Shown: in pieces, positions 1 to 6,803 of the stretch | Numbering within the stretch: position 1 is the stretch's first letter | Layout of the letters: the number at the start of each line of letters is the position of its first letter | Assembly: GCA_002067405.1 (NCBI GenBank) | Contig: MVRP01000116.1 | Location: 1-12,470, forward strand | DNA from: Syntrophorhabdaceae bacterium PtaU1.Bin034 | GTDB taxonomy: Bacteria > Desulfobacterota_G > Syntrophorhabdia > Syntrophorhabdales > WCHB1-27 | DNA length: 12,470 bases | Direction: 5' to 3' | Translations under genes and position numbers: made by a program | Notes under the pieces: model-generated | Databases searched by the model: none | Told to the model about the DNA's origin: nothing | The model's input: the letters and a program-made list of their open reading frames with translations, nothing else

Positions 1-698
1 CCGGTGGTGAGCACCCGGCCGAAATCGAGCACGGTGATGCGGGAACAGAGGCTCATGACAAAAGACATGTTGTGTTCGATCAAAAGGATGGTCATACCTT
101 CCCGGCAGAGGGATCGCAGCAGTTCCGCCACCACGACGGCCTCACCCTGGCGCATGCCTGCCACGGGCTCATCGAGCAGCAGCAAACTGGGGTTGAGGGA
201 GAGGGCCCTCGCGATCTCCAGGCGACGACGTTCACCGTATGAGAGATTGCGGGATTGATAATGGGCCTTGTCGTCCAGTCCCACTCGAGACAGCGTCTCC
301 ATGGCCCGTTCATAAAGGCCGCGATCCTCGCGGCGAGCCGATGGCAGGCGGAACAGCCTCGGAAGGAGCGCCCGACGTGACGTAAGGTGTTGGCCTGCCT
401 GGACATTTTCCAGACAGCTCATGTGCGGGAACAAGCGGATATTTTGAAATGTTCTCGCTATCCCGATGGCCGCCATCTGATGAACGGCAAGGAGGTGGAG
501 GTCGTAGTTCTTATAGCTCATCGTGCCCGCACTTGGCTGAAGCAGGCCGCTCAGGATGTTGATCAGTGTTGTCTTACCCGCCCCGTTCGGGCCGATCAGG
601 CCGTGGATGGTCCGGGGCTCAACGACGAAGGAAACGTTGTCCAGGGCTCGCACGCCGCCAAAACTCCGGGATACGTTTTCTACGACCAGCCTGTTCAT
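1..698 (-). CDS. livG: LivG-type ABC transporter ATPase (partial)
   Basis: This is the ATP-hydrolysing subunit of a branched-chain-amino-acid-type (HAAT family) importer, acting on the cytoplasmic face of the inner membrane. From the ATG at 696-698, 232 residues are readable before the window edge; the C-terminus (about 20-30 residues in this family) is missing. Visible motifs are Walker A GPNGAGKTT (residues 36-44), the Q-loop Q85, the ABC signature LSYGE (152-156), Walker B LLLLDEP (172-178) and the switch histidine H209 in IEHNM. The LSYGE...RRLEIARAL wording is typical of LivG rather than LivF. The start overlaps the livM stop by 4 bp (ATGA), so translation is probably coupled. A livF gene would be expected just outside the left edge. 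The substrate cannot be read from the ATPase. Confidence 0.95.
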   Translation of the reverse strand, partial: MNRLVVENVSRSFGGVRALDNVSFVVEPRTIHGLIGPNGAGKTTLINILSGLLQPSAGTMSYKNYDLHLLAVHQMAAIGIARTFQNIRLFPHMSCLENVQAGQHLTSRRALLPRLFRLPSARREDRGLYERAMETLSRVGLDDKAHYQSRNLSYGERRRLEIARALSLNPSLLLLDEPVAGMRQGEAVVVAELLRSLCREGMTILLIEHNMSFVMSLCSRITVLDFGRVLTT

Positions 699-1570
699 CG
701 TGCCCCCGCCTTTGCAGCAGAGGATCGCCTCCTCGAGAAGAGGGAGGCAAGACCGTTGGGAAGAAAGAGAATCACCAGAAGCAGAATAAGCCCGTTGATC
801 CCCATGCGGATCGGCCCGGCAGTGACCCCAACACCCCGCAAAACCTCAGGTAAAGCGGTGAGCATGGCCGCCCCGAGGATCGGGCCATACCAGACCCCCG
901 TACCGCCAACGATGTTGTAGATCAGCAGATCTACGGCGACAAAAAAGCCGTAATCACGCGGGGTAATCAGGTAGTTCAAGTGCGCATACATACCTCCGGC
1001 CAAGCCGGCAAGCATGGCACCGACGACAAAGGCCACCACCTTGTAATAGGTAATATTGATTCCCAGGGAGCCGGCGGCCGTCTCGTCTTCTCGGATGCTC
1101 ATCAGCCCCCATCCGAGGCGCGAATGTCGCAGAACAGCGATGAAATACGCGGCACCGGCCAGGACCAGATAGATCATCCAGGTCGTGGTAACGTTAGGGA
1201 TGCCGGTCAGGCCTTCGGCCCCGCCGGTGATATTGAGATTGACTGCCGCGAGCCGTACCACTTCGCCGAATGCCAGCGTCGCCATGGCCAGAAAAACTCC
1301 CCGCAGCCGCAGTACAGGCAGCCCGACGACCAAGCCCACGAGCCCGGCAGTGCAGGCTCCGCCCGCGAGAGAGACTACATAAGGGAGCTTGAAGTGCAGG
1401 CTCAGGATTCCGGCCGTATAGCCTCCTATGGCCGCGAAAGCCGCGTTGCCTATGGAGAGCATGCCCGCAGAAAGGGTGACGTTCAGGCTGAGCGCCAGCA
1501 GGGCGTTAATGCCGATAAAGTTTATTACGCTCCCATATATGGCGTAGAATTGAAGAATATACTCCACCAC
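695..1570 (-). CDS. livM: LivM-type ABC transporter permease
   Basis: This is an inner-membrane permease of the HAAT branched-chain amino acid importer family, 291 residues. It is strongly hydrophobic throughout, with LivM hallmarks: the N-terminal segment LLALSLNVTLSAGMLSIGNAAF, and a later GEVVRLAAVNLNITGGAEGLTGIP stretch followed by LRHSRLGWGLMSIREDE, the cytoplasmic ATPase-coupling loop. The start chosen is GTG at 1568-1570, preceded at 8 bp by a good Shine-Dalgarno GGGAGG. The stop of livH lies 3 bp upstream, and the livM stop overlaps the livG ATG. The C-terminus is short and basic. LivM pairs with LivH to form the transmembrane channel. Related transporters carry amino acids, amides, urea or aromatic acids, so the substrate is open. 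Confidence 0.94.
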   Translation of the reverse strand: MVEYILQFYAIYGSVINFIGINALLALSLNVTLSAGMLSIGNAAFAAIGGYTAGILSLHFKLPYVVSLAGGACTAGLVGLVVGLPVLRLRGVFLAMATLAFGEVVRLAAVNLNITGGAEGLTGIPNVTTTWMIYLVLAGAAYFIAVLRHSRLGWGLMSIREDETAAGSLGINITYYKVVAFVVGAMLAGLAGGMYAHLNYLITPRDYGFFVAVDLLIYNIVGGTGVWYGPILGAAMLTALPEVLRGVGVTAGPIRMGINGLILLLVILFLPNGLASLFSRRRSSAAKAGAR

Positions 1571-1573
1571 GCC

Positions 1574-2464
1574 TCACGCCTCCCTTGTTTTCCCACGTCC
1601 CAGAAGACCGGAGGGGCGTATTAGGAGGATCGCAAAGAGAACCGTGAAGGCTACCGCGTCCCGCAGGCTGGAGGTACCGCTGATGGCCACGGTGAGCACT
1701 TCACTCAGACCAAAAGCCAGGCCCCCCAGAATTGCACCGGGTATACTTCCCATGCCGCCCAGGATGATCACCGCCAATCCCTTGAGCTCGATGGAGCGGC
1801 CCATGTCCGGCGTGAGGTTGTTGAAGTAGAGACCGAAAAGAATACCTGCAGCCCCGCCCAGGGCAGACGAAACAAAAAAGGTAAAAGCAATGATGCCATT
1901 CACGTTGATGCCCAGCAAGGTTGCCGTCCTCTCGCTCTCGCCTACTGCGCGGATGGCCTTACCCATACGGGTGCGCCCGATAAAAAGTGTGAGGATGACC
2001 ATCAACGAAGCTGCGACGCAGACGATTCCCACCTGGAGTAAAGTGATGGTTATTCCCCCGATGTGCCACGCATGACCGGCAATCGTGCCTACCGGGAAGC
2101 GCACGGACCGGGCGCCGAACAGGCCAAGGGCCGCCGCTTCGAAGATGATAGCCATGGCGATCGACGATATGAGCCCTGAGAACTGGCTGTCGCTGCGTTT
2201 GCGCAAGGGAGCGAAGGCGACCTGGTTGAGCAGTAATCCCAGCAGGCCCGCAATGATCGTCGCCAAAGGGAAGGCCAGCCAGATGGACAATCCGGCATTT
2301 TCGACCAGCCACAACGCTATCAGGCCCCCGAGGGTGAAGATGGCGGCGTGGGCGAGGTTCAACATATCCAGGATGCCGAAGACGAGCGTATAGCCCACCG
2401 CGAACAGCCCGTACACGCTGCCCATGAAGAGGCCGTTGATCAACTGTTGGAGTAGCAGGTTCAC
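1574..2464 (-). CDS. livH: LivH-type ABC transporter permease
   Basis: This is the second permease of the HAAT importer, 296 residues and normal length for LivH. The N-terminus carries the family signature QQLINGLFMGSVYGLFAVGY, followed by GYTLVFGILDMLNLAHAA. The segment RTRMGKAIRAVGESERTATL (about residues 164-183) matches the LivH coupling loop, and LKGLAVIILGGMGSIPGAIL is the conserved segment near the C-terminus. The start used is GTG at 2462-2464; the ribosome binding site is weak (GAGAAAAC upstream), so translation may depend on the preceding binding-protein gene, whose stop is 15 bp upstream. It is followed after 3 bp by livM. Confidence 0.94.
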   Translation of the reverse strand: MNLLLQQLINGLFMGSVYGLFAVGYTLVFGILDMLNLAHAAIFTLGGLIALWLVENAGLSIWLAFPLATIIAGLLGLLLNQVAFAPLRKRSDSQFSGLISSIAMAIIFEAAALGLFGARSVRFPVGTIAGHAWHIGGITITLLQVGIVCVAASLMVILTLFIGRTRMGKAIRAVGESERTATLLGINVNGIIAFTFFVSSALGGAAGILFGLYFNNLTPDMGRSIELKGLAVIILGGMGSIPGAILGGLAFGLSEVLTVAISGTSSLRDAVAFTVLFAILLIRPSGLLGRGKTREA

Positions 2465-2479
2465 CGTTTTCTCGACGGC

Positions 2480-3616
2480 TTAGTTGCCCAGCACCACGAA
2501 CTTACCGCCTTTGATCTCCTGCACTATGCCGGCGTGGTCAGCATTACGGCCCTCGGTAAAACGAAAGCGGCCCAACACGGTATCAACGTCCTTGATCTTG
2601 GCCAGGGCGTCGCGAAGTGCCTTTCGATCTGCACCGCCGCCGGACGCTTTCGCCGCCTGATACACAATATGTACACCGGCAAAAGCCTGGGCCGCAAACT
2701 GATCCGGGGCGTGGTTGAACTTCTTCGTATAGTCGTTGACGAACTTAACGTTGAGCGGCGCTGTAGACGAAATGTTCCACGCAGCGCCCACAATCACGCC
2801 CTCGGCAGCCTGGCCCGCGTTCTTGATCAGGCCGGGAGAGTTGAAACCGTTTCCGCCTATGATGCGCACCGTCTTCGGTATTCCCAGCTGGCGCGCCTGG
2901 CTGATGATCCCGGATGCCTCTTCCGCCAGGGCACCGCAGATGATGGCGTCAGGGTTTTGAGCCTTGATCTGGGTTAGCTGCGGAGAAAAGTCGCGGTCCC
3001 CCTTGGCGAAGGTCTGTTCGCCCAGTATCTGGATGCCCGAGGACTGCAGGACCTTCTTGAACACCCCATAGGTAGCCTTTGTCATGGCGTCATCGTTTCC
3101 GTACAGGATCGAGACCTTCTTCAGCCCCAGCTTCTCTTTTGCGATCTTGACCGTGTGGGGAATAACCACGTTTTCGGTCAGTGAGTTCCGGAAGATGTAG
3201 TCGCCGATCTCGGTGATACCGGAGATGGTGTTGCTGATGGCGAGTACCGGCACCCCGGCCCTCTGAGCGATAGGGTCGGTGATCTTGGCCGTGTTGCTGA
3301 GGGTCGGCCCGATGATAACGGAAACCTTGTCACCGTTGATGAGCTTGTTGAACACGTTGGTGCCCTGCTGAGGCACGCTGGCGTCATCCTCGAAAACGGG
3401 AATGATCTGCAATCCCCTGCTGCCCGCGGCAGCGTTGATCTGATCGACGGCCAGCCGGGCCCCTTCTTTCTGGCTGGCGCCGTAGACCGCCGCACCTCCG
3501 GTCATGCTGAACACAAAGCCAATCTTGATCGCGGCGGAAAGCGCCGGAGTCGCGATGGCCGACAAAAGGAAAATGCTTACGATCACTCCCATCACAGTGC
3601 GACCTGATAATTTCAT
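2480..3616 (-). CDS. HAAT-family periplasmic substrate-binding protein
   Basis: This is an extracytoplasmic ligand-binding protein (type I periplasmic binding fold, Peripla_BP_6/LivJ-LivK-like), 378 residues. It has a clear signal peptide: a basic start MKLSGR, a hydrophobic core and a probable cleavage after PALSA near residue 28. The mature start IKIGFVFSMTGGAAVYGASQ is the classic first strand and ligand-loop region of this family. Later features include VIIGPTLSNTAK, a tail typical of these proteins with FRFTEGRNAD, and a C-terminal GGKFVVL. The start ATG (3614-3616) has a good ribosome binding site, AAGGAG, 7 bp upstream. It is the first gene of the operon, downstream of the promoter at 3863-3890. 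The ligand is not evident: LivJ/LivK homologues bind amino acids, amides or aromatic acids, so no gene symbol is given. Confidence 0.93.
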   Translation of the reverse strand: MKLSGRTVMGVIVSIFLLSAIATPALSAAIKIGFVFSMTGGAAVYGASQKEGARLAVDQINAAAGSRGLQIIPVFEDDASVPQQGTNVFNKLINGDKVSVIIGPTLSNTAKITDPIAQRAGVPVLAISNTISGITEIGDYIFRNSLTENVVIPHTVKIAKEKLGLKKVSILYGNDDAMTKATYGVFKKVLQSSGIQILGEQTFAKGDRDFSPQLTQIKAQNPDAIICGALAEEASGIISQARQLGIPKTVRIIGGNGFNSPGLIKNAGQAAEGVIVGAAWNISSTAPLNVKFVNDYTKKFNHAPDQFAAQAFAGVHIVYQAAKASGGGADRKALRDALAKIKDVDTVLGRFRFTEGRNADHAGIVQEIKGGKFVVLGN

Positions 3617-3842
3617 AAGGGATCTCCTTAAGCGAGATGTGTGGCTTTTCGATCTATGCCTTCACTACTGCACTTGAGTCCATCGGGTTCATGCCTCGCC
3701 CAAAAGCCCGGCCTTATGCAGGGCAACAGAACGATCTCTTTCTGCCGCAGAAACGGGGCAAGAAAGACAGAATGATTTTGGGGTGAGCCGGTTTATTTAA
3801 ATGGTAGGCAGGAATTCCGGCTTCTAACCTACATGTTTCGAA
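3617..3842 (-). other. Long 5' leader of the liv-type operon
   Basis: The predicted start site (about 3856) leaves roughly 240 nt of untranslated leader. It contains an odd palindrome TTTCTGCCGCAGAAA at 3739-3753, and an AGCCGG/CCGGCT inverted repeat (3786-3791 and 3817-3822) spanning GGAATTCC. These could fold in the RNA, but no T-run that would make a terminator/attenuator follows them and I recognise no riboswitch family. A 71-codon frame on the minus strand here (3714-3929) crosses the promoter and looks non-coding. Confidence 0.35.
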
Positions 3843-3864
3843 CAACTGCACCCGGGTGCAATTG
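3843..3864. promoter_or_regulatory. Palindromic operator over the liv promoter start site
   Basis: A perfect 14-bp palindrome TGCACCCGGGTGCA (3847-3860) extends to 22 bp with a single mismatched pair; outer arms CAAC and ATTG. It abuts and slightly overlaps the -10 hexamer and covers the predicted transcription start, the standard place for a repressor operator. A second small palindrome, TGTATACA, overlaps the -10 itself. The size and two-fold symmetry suit a dimeric regulator; the family cannot be determined. No regulator gene sits beside it in the window. Confidence 0.5.
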
Positions 3865-3890
3865 TATACATACGGAGCCTTTTTTGTCAA
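3863..3890 (-). promoter_or_regulatory. Promoter of the liv-type operon
   Basis: On the minus strand, TTGACA (3885-3890) is separated by 16 bp from TATACA (3863-3868), a near-consensus sigma-70 promoter pointing at the binding-protein gene. The -35 neighbourhood (TTTTTGTCAA on the plus strand) is identical over 10 bases to the one in the tRNA promoter at 9162-9190, which supports both. The predicted transcription start is near 3856, inside the adjacent palindrome. Confidence 0.65.
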
Positions 3891-3953
3891 AACAAACAAA
3901 AAAGGACGCTGGTGAAAAACAGGATTCATTGAGAGGGGTTAGAGCGGCCGCCT

Positions 3954-3989
3954 AACAGACGGGCGTGAGGAAGCATCCGCCTGTCTGTT
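3954..3989. repeat. 12-bp inverted repeat (hairpin)
   Basis: AACAGACGGGCG (3954-3965) and CGCCTGTCTGTT (3978-3989) are complementary with one G-T pair, around a 12-base spacer. The stem is stable on either strand, but neither side has a following T-run, so it is not a typical intrinsic terminator. It lies about 64 bp upstream of the liv -35 box. Function unknown: a regulator site, a degenerate terminator or a cruciform are all possible. Confidence 0.5.
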
Positions 3990-3990
3990 C

Positions 3991-4482
3991 CCTCTTCCTC
4001 GACGACGTGTTCCGTGTTAGTTACTCGACAACAGAGTTATCAAATGCCATTCGTAATCCTGCAGTACCGAAGAGTATAACGAAAAATCCACTTCAGGAAG
4101 GAGGCAGAAAAGGTCGTGCTGAGGCGTAACCGTGATCTTGGCAGGCCTGAAGATTTACATACTCCACCTGCCTACTGGCGCGTTTCGCCTTTTCGGAATT
4201 GTTAAGGGATGCCATGCGGAAGGTAGCAATCACGCCAAAGAAAGCCCGGCATGGAGAGGAATAACCATATCTTATGGATGGAGTTCTGGCAAATGACCGA
4301 AATTGTCTCGCTATACGAAACTTTTGTCTTATTAGACAAGACATGTCTTTTTGAGGGAGACAAAATATTATCCAAGCGCCTTCGTGAGGTCCTCCTCTGT
4401 TTGATAAAAGGTTTTTCTTCTTTGCCCGGTTCTAAGGAAAACTTCTTATGTGGACTGCCGGGGCACGGTTTTTGCTAGGCCG
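3991..4482. other. Intergenic region without a confident gene
   Basis: This stretch separates the leftward liv-type operon from the rightward membrane-protein gene. Frames of 60-83 codons on either strand have no recognisable family and mostly no ribosome binding site. The best of them (plus strand, an internal ATG at 4293 with GGAG 10 bp upstream, ending 4478) is too weak to call. The notable content is the AGAC/GTCT palindrome cluster at 4322-4365. I found no convincing sigma-70 promoter for the downstream gene. Confidence 0.4.
4322..4365. repeat. Clustered AGAC/GTCT inverted repeats
   Basis: Outer arms TTTTGTCT (4322-4329) and AGACAAAA (4358-4365) are perfectly complementary. Inside them lies a perfect 12-bp palindrome AAGACATGTCTT (4338-4349), and a further GTCT-TATT-AGAC at 4326-4337. 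Half-sites with the core AGAC thus recur about five times in 44 bp. This could be a multi-site operator upstream of the gene at 4529. Confidence 0.45.
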
Positions 4483-4533
4483 TTCAATCAAAGGCAACCC
4501 CGCAGCAGAGCTGCGAGGAATCCTTTGATTGAA
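4483..4533 (+). promoter_or_regulatory. Nested hairpin covering a TTG start codon
   Basis: TTCAATCAAAGG (4483-4494) and CCTTTGATTGAA (4522-4533) are perfectly complementary over 12 bp. Inside is a second hairpin, CGCAGC-AGA-GCTGCG (4501-4515). The Shine-Dalgarno GAGGAA (4515-4520) sits at the edge of the inner stem, and the TTG start codon (4529-4531) lies within the right outer arm. In the mRNA the start would be base-paired. There is no T-run after it on the plus strand, so it is not a normal terminator. It could instead be a dispersed REP-like palindrome. Confidence 0.55.
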
Positions 4534-5323
4534 AAAGGCGGATCTTCCGCTTGAGGTGGTTATTCTGCTGATCGCCGGATTAATCATGCTGATCACCGGA
4601 ATTTTTCTTTTTCCGGTGTCTGCGGGAGCACTCCCTTACTATGAAAATGGCCTGTACGGATTGCTTCTGGTCATGTTTGCGTTGCAAATAATAACACTTG
4701 GAAAAACGCCGTTTGGCGACATGGGCAAGTCAAAACTCTTACTTGCCGTCGGTGTGGTGATTGCGGCCGTCGGTATCGTTACCTGTTTTGTTCCTGACAT
4801 TTTAGTTCAGCTTCCCCGCATTCTGCTGTTTCTCTGTTTTGGCCCGGGAGGCCTTGCACTGCTTCTGCAAATGTGTTTTGCCAGAGACAAGCTCAGGGCG
4901 TGGCTAAAATACGGGGGGATATTCCCCCGTTCATGGCTGATGATCGCGTTCGGACTCTTGTTTGCGGCGCTTGGAATCGTATCCTGCATTATTCCGGGGG
5001 TTCTGGTTTTGCAGTTGACGGTTCTGGTCGGCGTGCTCAATATCCTTGGCGGGGTCATTACGCTGGGGAAACTATGTATTCCTCGTCTCGGAAAATCAGA
5101 AGAGCCGGGTCTCGCCTCCGTGGTGCTGTCGAGACTTTTTGGAGCGCAGTTGATAATGAACCTACTGACGATTCTGTTTGGCGCTTCAATGCTTGTTTCC
5201 AATCTGATTCCGGGGCTTGTCATTGGGGTGGTTCTCGCCGCAAACGGGTGCGTTCTTCTGTACCTTCTGTCCATCCTGATTGCGTTGGGCAAGATGGAGG
5301 GCGATGTGGCGAGTGCCACATAA
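4529..5323 (+). CDS. Eight-helix membrane protein with four internal repeats (HdeD/DUF308-like)
   Basis: This is a 264-residue integral membrane protein of unknown function. The hydrophobic profile suggests eight transmembrane helices arranged as four hairpins, at about residues 10-58, 69-116, 135-181 and 206-254. The repeats share a pattern: first helix ending in a G-I-V/F-x-C/F-x-x-P turn (GIFLFPV, GIVTCFVP, GIVSCIIPG, SMLVSNLIPG), then a second helix ending ITLGK/ALGK in repeats 1, 3 and 4. This resembles the repeat architecture of HdeD/DUF308 membrane proteins; membership is inferred by eye. The start is TTG at 4529 with GAGGAA 8 bp upstream; there is no in-frame ATG close by. The start is buried in an inverted repeat. 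The next gene, a porin, is on the same strand about 90 bp on. Confidence 0.75.
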   Translation: MKKADLPLEVVILLIAGLIMLITGIFLFPVSAGALPYYENGLYGLLLVMFALQIITLGKTPFGDMGKSKLLLAVGVVIAAVGIVTCFVPDILVQLPRILLFLCFGPGGLALLLQMCFARDKLRAWLKYGGIFPRSWLMIAFGLLFAALGIVSCIIPGVLVLQLTVLVGVLNILGGVITLGKLCIPRLGKSEEPGLASVVLSRLFGAQLIMNLLTILFGASMLVSNLIPGLVIGVVLAANGCVLLYLLSILIALGKMEGDVASAT

Positions 5324-5413
5324 ACTTAAAGCGCGCCCTCTGAAAAAGGAAAGGAACCGCGGTATTGGCCGGTCCGTTGATATATGAGTCAGTGAATTAT
5401 TCGGGGGGCCAGA

Positions 5414-5542
5414 ATGCGCCGAAAATTCAGCGTGAAGATGAACCTGCTCACGAGCATGACCTTAAAAAATCTCAAGGATGCGGTGTTTGCCGGAAAGCGG
5501 GGGGTGTCGGCGAGCCGTTTATGTGCATGTCTCTTTTTTTTT
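5414..5542 (+). pseudogene. Possible true 5' end of the porin gene, shifted at T9
   Basis: From ATG 5414 (GGGGGG 5 bp upstream) this frame encodes a Lys/Arg-rich leader ending in SASRLCACLFF. If one T of the T9 run (5534-5542) is skipped, it continues directly into the in-frame LALLPAAVLAQ of the porin, producing a classical signal peptide: basic region, hydrophobic core, A-x-A cleavage site. Internal ATGs at 5438 and 5456 are alternative starts. The other reading, ATG 5478 without a shift, also yields a usable signal peptide, so this is a candidate and not a certainty. Confidence 0.45.
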
Positions 5543-6803
5543 GGCGCTCCTTCCTGCGGCGGTTCTCGCCCAATCCGTGGAGAACGACGCCGCAGGCACG
5601 ACAGTGGGATCATCGGCAAGCATCACTCCGGGAGGCCCAATCGCCCAGCCTGAGACGGCAGGGCCGCCGGCAATGGAGCGTGCCCTCGCCGCCAACCCGC
5701 GCGCGCTGAGCGGAGGGTATTACTCGGGGCTGTTGCAGAAAGCATTGGGGCTGAGCCCCGATTCTCCCATCAAGTTCGGAGGCGTTCTTACTGTCGGAGG
5801 CAATTGGCTCGCTTCCGGCGGGCTCAGGCCACATTCCACAACGGGGGATTTCGTTCTCGGTCTCGGCGCGGATGTCGATGCGGAAAGGCTTCTCCATATT
5901 CCAGGCGGCGAGTTTTACTCCAGTGGTATCGAGTACCAGGGCACGGACAGTAATGGGCGAGCCGGATCTGTACAGGTTTATGACAACTTATGTCCTCCGA
6001 AGAATTTCCAGCGTCTTGAGCTCTATGAGCTGTGGTGGCGCCAGCGACTTTTCGACGACAGGCTGATCTTCAAAATCGGCAAGATCAACGCCGGCGGCGA
6101 ATTCGGTCAGGTGCTTACCCCGGTGCCGATACCCGAAGCCAATATGCGTGACTGGACCATCAGCGACCTCCTGTATACACCGTCCGGCCTGATTCCCACG
6201 AACTTTAAGCTGCCCATATACCCCAATCCGGCATGGGGGTTGACCGCGTCATTCCTGCCGACGAAAAAGTTTTACGTCTCATATGGAGTCTTCGACGGCA
6301 ACGGGGCGCGAGGCGTGCAAACGGGCGAAAAAGTCGGGCCGACGATTAACAGCTACAAGTTCCACATCGGAGAGGTCGGACACGCGTGGCGGCTCGCCGA
6401 TCAAGGCAAGCCTGGCCGGTTCGCGGCCGGCATCTGGGGACAGACCGGCACTCTCGCGACGGGGAAACTGACTCCGGAAGGGAACGCGGCGGTTACGACA
6501 AACGGCGCAACGGGTTACTATGCTTTCGCAAATCAACGCCTTTGGTATCGGCATCCGGGCAAGGACCCGAGCGGGCTTATCGGCTTTGCCCAGTTCGGGT
6601 ACAGCGATACACCCTCGAATACCGCGAACTGGTATGCAGGCGGAGGACTTACGGCCCTGGGACTTGCTCCCAGTAGACCATATGACACGATGGGGGTCGG
6701 CCTCGCCTGGAGCAAGCTGAATTCCGGTGCGGATGCGGGTTTGATTTTTTTCCCGACGTGCCCTCATCCTATACCTCAACCTCGCTGCGCTCCTCGGAGC
6801 TGA
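5478..6803 (+). CDS. OprB-family carbohydrate-type porin (frame-disrupted)
   Basis: This open frame of 441 codons encodes most of an outer-membrane beta-barrel of the OprB carbohydrate-selective porin family. It has a hydrophobic signal segment SFFLALLPAAVLAQ (cleavage near residue 32), a Gly/Pro-rich linker, then the barrel with alternating aromatic strands, including ELYELWWRQRLFDDRLIFKIGKIN and VGLAWSKLN. The last 16 residues are read out of frame after a T7 run at 6745-6751; the true C-terminus continues in the -1 frame to 6946. The ATG at 5478 has its only purine stretch (AAGG) directly adjacent, so it is a poor start. The frame beginning with ATG 5414 gives a more basic N-terminus and would join this one by a +1 shift at the T9 run at 5534-5542. 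The molecule transported is unknown. Confidence 0.8.
   Translation: MRCLPESGGCRRAVYVHVSFFLALLPAAVLAQSVENDAAGTTVGSSASITPGGPIAQPETAGPPAMERALAANPRALSGGYYSGLLQKALGLSPDSPIKFGGVLTVGGNWLASGGLRPHSTTGDFVLGLGADVDAERLLHIPGGEFYSSGIEYQGTDSNGRAGSVQVYDNLCPPKNFQRLELYELWWRQRLFDDRLIFKIGKINAGGEFGQVLTPVPIPEANMRDWTISDLLYTPSGLIPTNFKLPIYPNPAWGLTASFLPTKKFYVSYGVFDGNGARGVQTGEKVGPTINSYKFHIGEVGHAWRLADQGKPGRFAAGIWGQTGTLATGKLTPEGNAAVTTNGATGYYAFANQRLWYRHPGKDPSGLIGFAQFGYSDTPSNTANWYAGGGLTALGLAPSRPYDTMGVGLAWSKLNSGADAGLIFFPTCPHPIPQPRCAPRS

Noticed and set aside
92..406. A 104-codon minus-strand frame inside livG
   Set aside because: It is the alternative frame of the intact LivG reading, which carries all ATPase motifs.
3714..3929. 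A 71-codon minus-strand frame upstream of the binding-protein gene
   Set aside because: Its start lies upstream of the predicted promoter and it reads through the promoter and operator; no homology is recognisable.
4251..4478. A 75-codon plus-strand frame in the intergenic region
   Set aside because: There is no recognisable family, a weak ribosome binding site, and it overlaps the AGAC palindrome cluster; coding potential cannot be judged by eye.
5372..5395. Sigma-54-like promoter (TTGGCCGGTCCGTTGAT) before the porin gene
   Set aside because: The -12 element has GA instead of the near-invariant GC, so it was not called despite a sigma-54 activator elsewhere in the window.
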